NCBI GenBank assembly: GCA_002323995.1
Contig: DCQY01000117.1
Coordinates: 7,987-57,377, forward strand
Reading direction: 5' to 3'
Source of the DNA: Akkermansiaceae bacterium UBA1506
GTDB taxonomy: Bacteria; Verrucomicrobiota; Verrucomicrobiia; Verrucomicrobiales; DEV007
DNA: 49,391 nt
Every line of letters begins with the position of its first letter. Position 1 is the stretch's first letter. Under the pieces are notes generated by a model. That model was not told the origin of the DNA. It worked only from the letters and a program-made list of their open reading frames with translations, and did no database searches. Below, piece by piece: positions 1-10,968 of the stretch. Both the position numbers and the translations under genes were made by a program.

Positions 1-444
1 GAGTTTATGCAGCCGGTTATCGAATGGCATGAGAAAGAACTGGTTCCACTTGGAGCCAGTTTAAATGCTGATCCAAGGTGCCGGTTTATCCATGGCGATT
101 TCTTTCGCCTTGCGTTGACGGGGGAAGGTGAGTCTGGATTTGACCCTGAGACTCCAGGACGAAAGTTTCATGCCGTCCTGCTTGATATCGATCATTCACC
201 AGAAAAATTGCTGCACGATAGACATGGCGACTTTTACAGTGTGGCCGGGCTTCGAAAAATGGCAGAGCAACTTCACTCTGGAGGAGTGTTTGCTCTTTGG
301 TCAGATGACCCACCCGAGGACGCATTTATGGCGGCGCTGGGTGATGTGTTCGAATCCTGTGAGCCGCACGTGGTCAGTTTCTACAACCCACTTCAGGATA
401 AGCAGTCGAAAAGTACGGTCTATGTGGCGCGGTCGCACCGCTGA
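1..444 (+). CDS. Spermidine synthase-like methyltransferase-fold protein, 5' truncated
   Basis: The reading frame is open from base 1, and the residues before the first Met (E-F) are in frame, so this is the C-terminal part of a longer protein and the ATG at 7 is probably internal. The stretch PVIEWHEKELVPLG resembles the post-Rossmann segment of spermidine/spermine synthase-like proteins. It is followed by HAVLLDIDHSP (the acidic strand motif) and a C-terminal ALWSDDPPEDAF segment seen in this superfamily. I infer an SAM or decarboxy-SAM binding fold. Whether it makes a polyamine cannot be judged, because the N-terminal binding loops lie outside the window. A second, differently built member of the superfamily is at 45624-46502. 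No gene follows for about 300 bases. Confidence 0.7.
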   Translation, partial: EFMQPVIEWHEKELVPLGASLNADPRCRFIHGDFFRLALTGEGESGFDPETPGRKFHAVLLDIDHSPEKLLHDRHGDFYSVAGLRKMAEQLHSGGVFALWSDDPPEDAFMAALGDVFESCEPHVVSFYNPLQDKQSKSTVYVARSHR

Positions 445-742
445 TATCGTCCCGCTTTTTAGGAACGGTAACCATTAGAGTCAATCCTGACCAAAGCGAT
501 CGTAACGAGGGCTGCAGGAGAGAATTTTCTGGAGTAGACGCGGCGAGATGATGGTAGGATCTGAGATTATACAGGCGCAGCTTTGGTATTTGTATGTGGA
601 TTTCGCTTTTGAGCAGCCGAAGTGACCTTGCAAATTGGTGGATGATTGAATCAGGGCAGGGCCCATTACATGAGTCTTTTGTTCCTGACAGAGAAAAATC
701 TGCGTTAGGTTTTATAACTAGAGGCGGTGGTATAGTGGAACC
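445..742. other. Intergenic region before the sigma factor operon
   Basis: This stretch holds no convincing gene. An open frame running through it into the sigma factor gene has no protein-like composition and is treated as chance. It presumably carries the promoter of the ECF sigma factor at 743. I could not identify confident -35/-10 boxes. Confidence 0.4.
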
Positions 743-1293
743 ATGGGTAAAATCAATTCAAAGTCGGACTCCGAAAATTCTCGCTACGAGGTGTTCGTAC
801 AGCGCTTTGCCCATCATGAGCCCGACTTGCGACGGTTCATTCGATCGTTGTTACCGTCGTGGACTGATACCGACGAAGTATTGCAACAGACGGCAATCGT
901 GATCTGGCGAAAGTTCGAGCAATATGATCCGGAAACCAACTTTATGAAGTGGGCCTGCGTTATTGCCCGCTTTGAGTCGTTGTCTTATCGACGCAAGATG
1001 GCGAGAGACCGGCACGTGTTTCGCGAGGATGTGGTCGAGTTGATGGCCGACGAAGGACTCGAGGAACTGGAGGACCGTCAGGTAGAGCACGAGGCGCTGC
1101 AGGCTTGCCTGCTTGAATTGCCGGAAAAGCAACGTCAGTTCGTTACGCTGGCCTACACGCCTGGCGTAAAAGTAAAAGATCTCGCTGCTGAGGCCGGATC
1201 TACGGCGGCGGCTTTCTACATGCGACTGAAGCGCATTCGCCGGCAGTTAATGCAGTGTGTCGAATCTAAAACCCAGTCAACTGGAGCGGTCAC

Positions 1294-1297
<4 letters not shown>
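743..1297 (+). CDS. ECF RNA polymerase sigma factor, Rhodopirellula/Verrucomicrobium type
   Basis: This 184-residue protein has the layout of a small ECF sigma-70 factor. Region 2 is recognisable around residues 15-95, with the conserved DEVLQQTAIVIWRKF helix followed by DPETNFMKWACVIARFE. Region 4 lies around residues 115-175 and includes the ELPEKQRQFVTLAY turn and an HTH ending in RLKRIRRQL. It would recruit RNA polymerase to a dedicated promoter set. The stop codon overlaps the ATG of the next gene (ATGA at 1294-1297), so the two are translationally coupled. This is typical of a sigma factor and its membrane regulator. A close relative starts at 48871. The PVC-specific sigma family is recalled from the architecture and context, not from a database search. 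Confidence 0.9.
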
Positions 1298-3000
<1,703 letters not shown>

Positions 3001-3072
3001 TTGCGTGATGCCATTATTGAACTTTCTTTCGTTACTATTCTCGAACACAATTAGTAAATCAGTAACCCAGTG

Positions 3073-5829
3073 ATGAAGCAGAGACCCCATGCTTTCTTTC
3101 TTTTTGGCGTGCTTGCCTTCTTTTCGGCTGCGGCGACCGGCTACTCCGTGGACTTTGAGCATGACATCTTACCGATTTTAGAGGCCGAGTGCCTCGACTG
3201 TCATGGGCCCGATAGGCAAAAATCGGAAATTCGAGTCGATCAACGTGCCTCTCTTCTCAAGGGCGGCGATATTGGTCTGCCTTCGATCGTGCCGGGTGAT
3301 TCCAATGCCAGCTTTCTTATCGAGGTGATTAACGGTAGCGATCCTGAACTAATCATGCCCCCGAAAGGTTCCCCTTTGAGCCCTGAAGAGGTTAAGCTGT
3401 TCGAAGACTGGATCAATGAAGGCGCCGTGTGGCCTGGCCAGATGGATCAGGTCATCGAAGATAAGACCGAGCATTGGTCCTATCTTCCCGTAGAACGTCC
3501 CGAGATACCGGCAGGTGACCCTACCAATCCGATTGATGCTTTCTTGAACTCAAAGTTGGCAGATGAGGGCATTAAAGCGAACGAACCGGCTGATGCTATT
3601 TCGTTGGCGAAGCGAGCATCGGTGATTCTGACCGGAATGATTCCGACTCCAGAAAAAGTAAAAGAGTTTGAGACGGCTTTTGCTGCCAACCCAGATCAGG
3701 CGTATGCGGCACTGGTGGATGAACTGATGGCATCGCCTCACTTCGGCGAGCGTTGGGCACAGCATTGGCTTGATGTGATTCGTTGGGCTGAGACAAATGG
3801 ATCTGAAGCTAATCTATATCGCAAGAATGCGTGGATCTATCGCGACTATGTGGTTCGTGCTTTCAACGAAGACATCCCCTACGATCAATTCATCACGGAG
3901 CAGTTGGCGGGTGACCAACTCGGCGTGGGTGAGGCAACCGGATTCCTGGTGGCGGGTCCTCACGTTCCAGCGGCAACGGTTGGTCGGGAGCCTTCTGCGA
4001 TTCGACAGGCAAGAGCCGATCGCATGGACGAAATCATGTCTACTGTTGGCGCTTCCATGATGGGGGTGACTGTTAGTTGCGCGCGCTGTCACAATCACAA
4101 ATTTGATCCAATTTCGATCACCGATTACTACGCCATGAGCGCTGTATTTCAGGGAGTGGAATTCGGGGGTCGTTATCCGGAGTTTGCCGAAGACCATCCC
4201 CGACGTCAGCGTGCATCGGAAATCTACCCGAAAGTTTTTGCTCAGCGGGCGATCCTGCGTGAGAACGGGGCGTGGGAAGAAGATTGGGGCGGTTTCAAGG
4301 AGCTCCAGTTTACTGATCAGAAGACTAAGGCCCTTCGCATTGATTTCGACTGGCCCAGCGTGAGCCTGGACGAAATCGAGGTTTTTGGGCCAAGTGATTA
4401 TAACGAGAATCTTGCTCTGGCTAGCCTTGGAACGATGCTGAAAGAGGACGAATCGATCGCCGATAAGCGTAATCCACTCAAGAATGCCAATGACGGAAAG
4501 TTCGGCACGATGGCATGGCGCGTAAAAGCACCAAAGGAAAGCGGCAAGAAGCCCTGGGTCGAGATACGCTTCCAGGAAGAGCAGACCGTCAACCGCTTCC
4601 GTTACAGCAGTAACCGTGAGTATTACTTTGAGACAGATTACCTCTCCCAAGGCAAAGGGGGTGGCCTCCCATCGATCAAGGTAAGCGTCTTGCAGGATGA
4701 TGGGGCTTGGAAACTAGTCGCTGGCAGTAAAGTAGCCTCTGAGCGCATTGCGAGGGCTGCTGAGCTAAAGCGAGCTTCTGATGAGTTGCACCGATTGATT
4801 GGATTGCTGGCAGAGGAAGGCCCGCGACATGCTTTTGTGGGTCATTTCACCAAGATGCCCAACGCGACTCACGTGATGCATCGTGGCAGCCCCGAAAACC
4901 TTCGTGATGAGGTTGAGCCGGCCGGGTTTGCCCTGATGGACGGGGATCTTGGCCTCAACTCGGAGACTCCCGACCCTCAGCGTCGTCTCGCTTTTGCCGA
5001 ATGGTTGACTGCGCCGGACCATCCTTTGACCTCCCGTGTGATGGTTAATCGTATCTGGCATCACCTCTTTGGCAGTGGCATAGTGGCAACGGGCAGCGAC
5101 TTCGGTCTTGCCGGTGCGGCGCCGAGCCATCCTGAATTGCTGGACTGGTTAGCGGCTGAATTCGTTGAGCCGACTCAGGCTGAGGTAGCCCCCTGGTCGA
5201 ACAAAGCCATGATCCGACTCATCGTGATGTCGGATGCCTTCAAACGTTCCAGTCTTCCTGTTGAAGAAAGTCTGGCTGTTGATGGTAGTTCCCGTTTGTT
5301 ATGGCGGTTCCCACCGCAACGAGTCGCCGCTGAAGTTATTCGTGATGGAATTCTTCTAGCCTCCGGAAAACTGAATTCCGAACTCGGTGGCCGAAGCTTT
5401 CGCATCCACAATGTGAAGAAAACCTACGCGCAATGGGAAGTGGTCGACAATCACGGTGAAGAGACGTGGCGTCGAATGCTCTATCAGGAGAGAATGCGAC
5501 GGGTGGACGATAAGATGTTCACCGCTTTTGACTTCCCTGATTGTGGCCAGGTGAAGGACAAGCGCCCTGTCTCTACCACGCCTCTGCAGGCGCTAAATTT
5601 GATGAACAGCAATTTCGTCGTGGAGCAGTCCAAGTTTATTGCTGAGCGGGCGCAAAAAGAGAGTGGGGGAGATAATGAATCCGCGGTAAAGCGTGCCTTT
5701 GAACTGATCCTTCTCCGTTTGCCTGACGCCGAGGAGCTGGCGGCGAGTCAAAGCATTGCCGAAAGCAACGGGCTCCCCATCGTCTGCCGCAGTCTCATCA
5801 ACTCTAACGAATTTGCTTTCCTGCCCTGA
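3073..5829 (+). CDS. Secreted PSCyt1-DUF1549-DUF1553 protein with two CxxCH motifs (module 1)
   Basis: This protein of about 918 residues has a signal peptide (residues 1-25). A PSCyt1 cytochrome-like domain follows, with C40-L-D-C43-H44-GPD and the distal MPPKG motif. The DUF1549 region has FGERWAQHWLDVIRWAETNG and a second haem-type motif C336-A-R-C339-H340-NHKFDP. The middle (about 415-560) contains a discoidin-like beta domain with LRIDFDWPSVSLDEIEVFG. DUF1553 closes the protein, with VMVNRIWHHLFG, PPQRVAAEVIRDG and TTPLQALNLMN. The two CxxCH motifs suggest covalent haem, but haem loading and the reaction are not established. A GTG three bases upstream is an alternative start. It is followed after 55 bases by its DUF1501 partner. 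Confidence 0.9.
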   Translation: MKQRPHAFFLFGVLAFFSAAATGYSVDFEHDILPILEAECLDCHGPDRQKSEIRVDQRASLLKGGDIGLPSIVPGDSNASFLIEVINGSDPELIMPPKGSPLSPEEVKLFEDWINEGAVWPGQMDQVIEDKTEHWSYLPVERPEIPAGDPTNPIDAFLNSKLADEGIKANEPADAISLAKRASVILTGMIPTPEKVKEFETAFAANPDQAYAALVDELMASPHFGERWAQHWLDVIRWAETNGSEANLYRKNAWIYRDYVVRAFNEDIPYDQFITEQLAGDQLGVGEATGFLVAGPHVPAATVGREPSAIRQARADRMDEIMSTVGASMMGVTVSCARCHNHKFDPISITDYYAMSAVFQGVEFGGRYPEFAEDHPRRQRASEIYPKVFAQRAILRENGAWEEDWGGFKELQFTDQKTKALRIDFDWPSVSLDEIEVFGPSDYNENLALASLGTMLKEDESIADKRNPLKNANDGKFGTMAWRVKAPKESGKKPWVEIRFQEEQTVNRFRYSSNREYYFETDYLSQGKGGGLPSIKVSVLQDDGAWKLVAGSKVASERIARAAELKRASDELHRLIGLLAEEGPRHAFVGHFTKMPNATHVMHRGSPENLRDEVEPAGFALMDGDLGLNSETPDPQRRLAFAEWLTAPDHPLTSRVMVNRIWHHLFGSGIVATGSDFGLAGAAPSHPELLDWLAAEFVEPTQAEVAPWSNKAMIRLIVMSDAFKRSSLPVEESLAVDGSSRLLWRFPPQRVAAEVIRDGILLASGKLNSELGGRSFRIHNVKKTYAQWEVVDNHGEETWRRMLYQERMRRVDDKMFTAFDFPDCGQVKDKRPVSTTPLQALNLMNSNFVVEQSKFIAERAQKESGGDNESAVKRAFELILLRLPDAEELAASQSIAESNGLPIVCRSLINSNEFAFLP

Positions 5830-5884
5830 TCGGATTGAACCAGTGCTGAACCATTGAAAGCGAACTGCATTGCATCTCCCCAAA

Positions 5885-7387
5885 ATGAGTCCTGAACACA
5901 TGACCCCTTTCGGCCGACGTCTGCTTGATCGTCGGAGTTTTATGAAGAATACCGGTTTCTCGCTCGGTGGTTTGGGCCTTGCCCAACTTCTTGCCGGTGA
6001 AGGCTTATCCTCCTCGGAGAATCCAGCAGAATTCAGCGGTAAAAGTCCGATACGTCCTGACATTGATCCCGACAATCCCTACCTGAGTCGCAAGGGCCAC
6101 TTTGAAGGTGCGGCCAAGCAAGTGCTCGTGATTTACTGCCCGGGTGCGGTCAGTCATGTCGATACATTTGATTACAAGCCCGCATTGGCCAAGTTTCATG
6201 GCCAAAAGCCTCCCGGCATGCCTGCGGTGACCTTTGAAGGACCCAGTGGAAATATCGCAAAGCCGTTTTGGGAATTTAAACCACGGGGTCAGAGCGGGAA
6301 GATGACCTCTGATCTTTTACCTAAAATGGGCGAGTTGGCTGATGAATTCTGCTTCGTACACTCCCTGCACACCCAGACCAGCGCTCACCCGCAGGGCGAA
6401 AACTTCATCAATACGGGATTTACGATGGAGGGTTTCCCATCTTTTGGAGCTTGGGCAACTTATGCTCTCGGATCTGAGTGTGAGGACCTGCCCGCGTTTG
6501 TAGCGATCAATGATCCGCGAGGGTTGGCACGTTCCGGCAAGAACAACTTTGGGAGCGGATTTCTTCCGGCTGCTTTTCAGGGAACGGACTTCAATTCTAA
6601 GAATCCACCGGCTAATTTAGGCCGGCCGATGGATTATTCGGCTTCCGATGACAAGAACACAGTCGACTTGCTCCAGCGCCTCAACGCCAAGCATCTTGAG
6701 AAATATCCGGGCGATGCCAACCTTGCTGCCCGTGTCGCGAGTTATGAGTTAGCTGGCCAGATGCAGATATCAGTCCCGGAAATTATGGATATCTCGAACG
6801 AACCTGAGTCTATTCACAAGGAGTATGGTTCTGAGTCCGGAACGGAGTTGAAGCGCGAGTATGCCAAGAACTGCATTCTTGCTCGACGTCTCCTTGAGAA
6901 GGGCGTGCGTGTCGTCCAACTGTTCAATGGGAGTGACCCATCCGGTGGAAACGGTATCACCAACTGGGACTCACACTCCGATATTGCTGACACTCATGCG
7001 ATGCAGGCGGAGATCATGGATCAGCCGACAGCTGCTTTGATTCACGATCTCAAGCGTCGCGGGCTCCTTGAAGACACCTTGGTGGTTTGGTGCACGGAAT
7101 TTGGGCGCATGCCGTTTCTTCAGGGAAATGGAACTGGACGCGATCATAACCCAGAGGCATTCACTTGTTTCTTTGCCGGAGCCGGTGTGAAAAAGGGATT
7201 CAGCTATGGAGCGAGCGATGAGTTTGGCTTTAAAGCGGCCGTGGATCCGACCTCACTTTATGATTTTAACGCGACAATCCTCCACCTCATGGGATTAGAT
7301 CACGAACGCTTGAGTTTCTACCACAACGGACTTGAGCGAAGGCTGACGAACGTTCATGGACATGTTATCAACGATATTTTAATATGA
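5885..7387 (+). CDS. Tat-exported DUF1501 protein (module 1)
   Basis: This protein of about 500 residues has a twin-arginine export signal, RRSFMK at residues 16-21 followed by a hydrophobic stretch rich in Gly and Leu. DUF1501 belongs, as I recall, to the alkaline phosphatase/sulfatase-like fold group. Typical segments are visible: SHVDTFDYKP near the start of the mature chain, LARRLLEKGVRVVQLFNG, NWDSHSDI, LVVWCTEFGRMPF, GRDHNPEAFTCFFAGAGV and DFNATILHLMGLDHE. The partner genes upstream always encode CxxCH DUF1549/1553-type proteins, so a joint exported function is likely but unknown. A TTG at 5870 is a possible longer start. I chose ATG 5885 because it places the Tat motif close to the N-terminus. 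Confidence 0.9.
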   Translation: MSPEHMTPFGRRLLDRRSFMKNTGFSLGGLGLAQLLAGEGLSSSENPAEFSGKSPIRPDIDPDNPYLSRKGHFEGAAKQVLVIYCPGAVSHVDTFDYKPALAKFHGQKPPGMPAVTFEGPSGNIAKPFWEFKPRGQSGKMTSDLLPKMGELADEFCFVHSLHTQTSAHPQGENFINTGFTMEGFPSFGAWATYALGSECEDLPAFVAINDPRGLARSGKNNFGSGFLPAAFQGTDFNSKNPPANLGRPMDYSASDDKNTVDLLQRLNAKHLEKYPGDANLAARVASYELAGQMQISVPEIMDISNEPESIHKEYGSESGTELKREYAKNCILARRLLEKGVRVVQLFNGSDPSGGNGITNWDSHSDIADTHAMQAEIMDQPTAALIHDLKRRGLLEDTLVVWCTEFGRMPFLQGNGTGRDHNPEAFTCFFAGAGVKKGFSYGASDEFGFKAAVDPTSLYDFNATILHLMGLDHERLSFYHNGLERRLTNVHGHVINDILI

Positions 7388-7389
7388 AT

Positions 7390-7439
7390 GCGGATTTTTA
7401 GCGGGTTGCTTTTGAGGAAGCGAACCCTTTTGTATCCGC
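7390..7439. terminator. Hairpin terminator between convergent genes
   Basis: A long inverted repeat fills the gap between two convergent genes. Outer arms GCGGAT (7390-7395) and ATCCGC (7434-7439) enclose GGGTT-GCTT (7403-7411) and AAGC-G-AACCC (7418-7427), with a TTGAGG loop and one bulged G. A TTTT run follows the inner stem on the + strand, and an A-rich/T-rich flank serves the other strand. It probably terminates both the DUF1501 gene and the leftward gene. Confidence 0.7.
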
Positions 7440-7457
7440 GGAAGTGAGTCTCCAGAT

Positions 7458-8357
7458 TTAGTGCCTTCGCCTCAGGATTGCTTCGATCGGATAGTGGTCA
7501 GAGGGATGACGTCCGTTGTCGTTGGTGTAATTGATCGAGGCATTCAAGGTAGTGAAAGATTTTGAATGTAATATCCAGTCGATGCGAAGGCCTTCGCGGT
7601 TGCCTATCCATTTTGTGAAAGTTGCTTCTTTTTCACTTCGCTCCGGATGAACGACACGATAGGTATCTAGAATCGGTGAATCGCCTTCGGTTCGTTGCCC
7701 TTCGCCCCTTACGAGTGCGTTGTAAGGATCTGAGTCTTCGCCTGAATTAAAGTCGCCTGCCAGGATAACTGCTTCCTCGGGTTTGCTCCTGATATGCCGC
7801 CTCCACATGAGCTTTGCGGATTGATGTCGAGCTTCTCTTCCTTTGTGATCAAAGTGTGCGTTGGCAAAGACGAAAGGTTCGCTATCGGGATCATACTTGT
7901 CCTGAAGTCGGACCCACGAGACCATGCGGGGAAGTGATGAATCCCAACTTTTACTCCCTGGAACCTCCGGAGTTTCGCTCAGCCAGTAGTGGCCGGAATT
8001 CAATAATTCGAAGCGCGAAGTTTTGAACATTACAGGAACATACTCACCGGATTTGCTTCCGTCCTGTCGTCCCACGCCGTGAAAGGTATAGCCGTGTAAC
8101 TGTTCTTGAAGGAATTCCCCTTGGAAGTCGAGACACTCCTGCAAGCCAAGCAGGTCTGGATCAAAAACCTGGATCGTCTCGGCGACGAAGTTTTTTCGGT
8201 TATCCCAATGGTTGTCTCCGTCCTTGGCTGCTCCGTATCGGATATTAAAGCTCATCACTTTGATGGGTGGCGAGCGATCGGGCTCTTCGGCTGCGGCAGC
8301 AGCTGAAGCCATCATAATGATACCAACGATGAGGCAGCGAGTTAGAGAAGCGATCAT
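7458..8357 (-). CDS. Secreted endonuclease/exonuclease/phosphatase family protein
   Basis: This 299-residue protein has a signal peptide (about 1-23, ending in a run of Ala). An EEP (DNase I-like) fold follows, with KVMSFNIRYG at the start of the domain, the catalytic Glu in DLLGLQECLDFQGEF, ANAHFDHKG, the LAGDFNSG motif (Asp and Asn ligands), and the C-terminal SDHYPIEAIL His motif. The family hydrolyses phosphodiesters or phosphomonoesters with a divalent metal. The substrate here is unknown; extracellular DNA, lipid head groups and sugar phosphates are all possible. It lies 127 bases downstream of RNase R on the same strand. Confidence 0.88.
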   Translation of the reverse strand: MIASLTRCLIVGIIMMASAAAAAEEPDRSPPIKVMSFNIRYGAAKDGDNHWDNRKNFVAETIQVFDPDLLGLQECLDFQGEFLQEQLHGYTFHGVGRQDGSKSGEYVPVMFKTSRFELLNSGHYWLSETPEVPGSKSWDSSLPRMVSWVRLQDKYDPDSEPFVFANAHFDHKGREARHQSAKLMWRRHIRSKPEEAVILAGDFNSGEDSDPYNALVRGEGQRTEGDSPILDTYRVVHPERSEKEATFTKWIGNREGLRIDWILHSKSFTTLNASINYTNDNGRHPSDHYPIEAILRRRH

Positions 8358-8484
8358 TTAATTGATTGTGAAGCGGGAGGTTGATGCTACCAAGGCTTTT
8401 GTCCCACTCAATCATGGGAGTCTACCCTTTGTCTGACGGGGGGTAGTTGGTAGCTTGCGTTTAGTCTTGAACCGTAAGTGTAAA

Positions 8485-10968
8485 CTACTGCCCAGTGTTT
8501 GGTCGCTTCTTTGCTGAAGTTCCCCGCCCGTTTCTCTTTCCGGTCGGTTTGCGAAAGGAGCGCTTCTTGCTAAGGCGTCTCCGCTTCGGGTTTGCCTGAT
8601 TTTTGGCAGACTTCTTTTTGGGGGCAGTGCTGTTGTGCTGACCAGACTGATCACCTCCTGATTTCTGTCGCTTTTGTCCTCGCTTTGCCCGGTCATTAGC
8701 TGTCTCGCCGTCATCTGCGTGACCTCGGTTACTCCCACTTCGAATGCTAGGGTTACTCTTGCGGCGACTCTTGCCGCGTTTGTTCCTTCCGCTGCGTGGG
8801 CCATCTTTCTTTTCGTTTCTACTTTGGCCACGACCTCCGCGAGGACTTCGTCTCCTCCGAGTGCTGCTGGTCCCTACTGACACCGGGCGAAAATCAACTT
8901 CCTTCTTGGAGGTATCGACCTTGTCGATCTCTACATCGAGTTTGTCTCCGAGCTTTATCGCGTTTTTGCTGCGTCGTCCGACCGCCTGAACTCGAGTGGA
9001 GTCGAAGTCGTAGAAATCGTCTTCCATGCGGCTCAGAGGAACCAATCCCCGCATGCCGAGGTCAGGCACATCGACAAACAAACCGAAGTTGCGGATGTCA
9101 GTGACCAACGCGGGATAGGAGTGGCGCGAATTGGATTTCATCTGCGCCTTGAGATAGGCATACATCTTCACATCCTTGCTATCGCGTTCGGCGTCAGCCG
9201 AATTACGCTCCGTCGTGGAGATGTGCTCGGCTATTCTGACGAGCCAATTGGCCGGGATTTTTTCTTTCTCGAACAAGGTGCGATGTACGACTAGATCAGC
9301 GTAGCGGCGAATCGGCGAGGTGAAGTGAGCATAGTTGCGTTTAGCGAGACCGTAGTGGCCAAGCGGTTCGATGGCGTAGCGCGCTCGCATCAGGGATTTG
9401 AGAAAGCCGATCTTGAGTGCTGCCCCAATCGGGAGCTTACTAAGTCGGCGCAGTAGTTTCTGCACTTCGACAGTTTTCTCGAGGTTGCCGCAGGGGATAT
9501 TGTGCCCAAGGACTTCCTCACGGTATTCAGCGAGTCGGGCCAGGTCGGGACTTTCATGCACCCGGTGGACGGTATGCTTCTTCATCTTGATGAGACGTGT
9601 CGCCACAGCTTCGTTGGCGAGTAGCATGAATTCTTCGATAAGTTGGTGTGACTCGTCGTAGTCGACTTTTTCAATGCGAAGAACGCGTCCTTTGTTATCT
9701 AGCCGGATCTTGGTCTCAGGGAAATCGAGTTCAAGAGAACCGTTCTCAAATCGGCGCTGGCGGATCTTCAGAGCGAGGCGGGCGGCAGAACACAGCATGT
9801 CCTCAATGTGATCTTGCGCCTGGCGTTCCAATACCTCCATGGCCTCTTCGTAACTGTATCGACGCTTGGAGTGAATCACAGCACTGTAAAAGCGTGAGCG
9901 CACGACGCGACCGTCGTTATCGATGAGAAATTCAACGCATTTGCTGAGTCGATCGACCTTGGGTTTGAGCGAGCAAAGTTCGTTGCTGAGCGCCTCGGGC
10001 AACATGGGCACAACGCGGTCAACGAGATAGGTGGAGTTGCCGCGTTTCTGAGCTTCCTCATCGAGTGCTGAGCCTGACTTCACGTAATGAGAAACGTCGG
10101 CGATATGAACCCAGAGTTTCCACAGGGTATCGTCGACCTTCTCAAGGCAAAAGGCGTCGTCGAAGTCGCGGGCATCTGCGGGGTCAATAGTGATGACATC
10201 ATGTTGGCGGCAGTCGGTGCGGCCCTCGCGGTCCAGTTCCGAGACGTCTTTGCCATATTGTCTTACTTCCTGAAGAACCTTGCGCGGGAACTTTAGAGGC
10301 AGATCATATTGGCGCAGCACGCCGAGCATGTCGACGCCCTCTTCGGTAGGCGGCCCGAGCACTTCGATGATTAGGCCCTCGGGGGTTTTGTGTCGGTTGG
10401 TCCACTCCTTGAGTTCAACAACGACCTTGTCGCCCACGTTGGCGGAGCGTCCTGTGTCTCTGGCGGGCGGCACGTAGATGTCTTGCGGCATGCGCGGATC
10501 ATCAGGAATCACATAGAGAAATTCGCGACCCTTCTTCAGGGTGCCAACAACCTGGCTGCGATGCCGTTCAAGGACGCGCACCACTTTGCCGGTGAGCGGA
10601 GAATTATCCTTGTGACGCCGACCTTTGGGTTTGATGTCCAGTCGAATAAGGACGTGATCATCATTCATTGCCGTTCCGGTGTCGGTCGCTGAAATCGCGA
10701 TCTCTGCAGCACCAGGAGTGTCCGGCATCAGAAAGCCGCGTCCGCTGCGTGTGATCTGAATGCGGCCGGGAAGGAGGTCGGCCTCTTTCGGTAAAATGTA
10801 GCGGTCGCCCTTGATTCGGGCTACTCGACCGGACCGTTCAAGCTCTCGCAGCGTTCGGTTGAGTTGTTGTTGTTCGTGAGGCTGAAGCTTTAGTCGCCTA
10901 TGTAATTCAAAGGCGTCAGCGGGCAGATAGTTCTTCCTCCCGAGTAGTTTAAGGATTTGATTTTCCAT
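8485..10968 (-). CDS. rnr: Ribonuclease R (3'-5' exoribonuclease) with long basic tail
   Basis: This 827-residue protein has the RNase R domain order. There is an N-terminal winged helix (about 1-60), two cold-shock domains (about 65-210) and an RNB catalytic domain (about 250-610). The metal ligands are D262, D268, D270 and D271 in IDPADARDFDDAF. An S1 domain follows (about 616-698, PALVTDIRNFGLFVDV). The remaining 127 or so residues form a Lys/Arg/Ser/Gly-rich, low-complexity tail, longer than I would expect for the enterobacterial enzyme. The enzyme degrades structured RNA, including rRNA fragments, and can act in rRNA maturation. The tail probably binds RNA or ribosomes. The start at 10968 gives a complete winged helix. 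Confidence 0.95.
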   Translation of the reverse strand: MENQILKLLGRKNYLPADAFELHRRLKLQPHEQQQLNRTLRELERSGRVARIKGDRYILPKEADLLPGRIQITRSGRGFLMPDTPGAAEIAISATDTGTAMNDDHVLIRLDIKPKGRRHKDNSPLTGKVVRVLERHRSQVVGTLKKGREFLYVIPDDPRMPQDIYVPPARDTGRSANVGDKVVVELKEWTNRHKTPEGLIIEVLGPPTEEGVDMLGVLRQYDLPLKFPRKVLQEVRQYGKDVSELDREGRTDCRQHDVITIDPADARDFDDAFCLEKVDDTLWKLWVHIADVSHYVKSGSALDEEAQKRGNSTYLVDRVVPMLPEALSNELCSLKPKVDRLSKCVEFLIDNDGRVVRSRFYSAVIHSKRRYSYEEAMEVLERQAQDHIEDMLCSAARLALKIRQRRFENGSLELDFPETKIRLDNKGRVLRIEKVDYDESHQLIEEFMLLANEAVATRLIKMKKHTVHRVHESPDLARLAEYREEVLGHNIPCGNLEKTVEVQKLLRRLSKLPIGAALKIGFLKSLMRARYAIEPLGHYGLAKRNYAHFTSPIRRYADLVVHRTLFEKEKIPANWLVRIAEHISTTERNSADAERDSKDVKMYAYLKAQMKSNSRHSYPALVTDIRNFGLFVDVPDLGMRGLVPLSRMEDDFYDFDSTRVQAVGRRSKNAIKLGDKLDVEIDKVDTSKKEVDFRPVSVGTSSTRRRRSPRGGRGQSRNEKKDGPRSGRNKRGKSRRKSNPSIRSGSNRGHADDGETANDRAKRGQKRQKSGGDQSGQHNSTAPKKKSAKNQANPKRRRLSKKRSFRKPTGKRNGRGTSAKKRPNTGQ

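Noticed and set aside
594..902. Open frame running into the sigma factor gene
   Set aside because: Overlaps the sigma gene in a different frame and has no protein-like character.
3814..4650. Leftward open frame of 278 codons
   Set aside because: It lies fully inside the DUF1549/DUF1553 gene on the opposite strand and lacks protein-family motifs.
8412..8831. Second leftward frame over the 3' end of rnr
   Set aside because: It only mirrors the low-complexity basic tail of RNase R in another frame.
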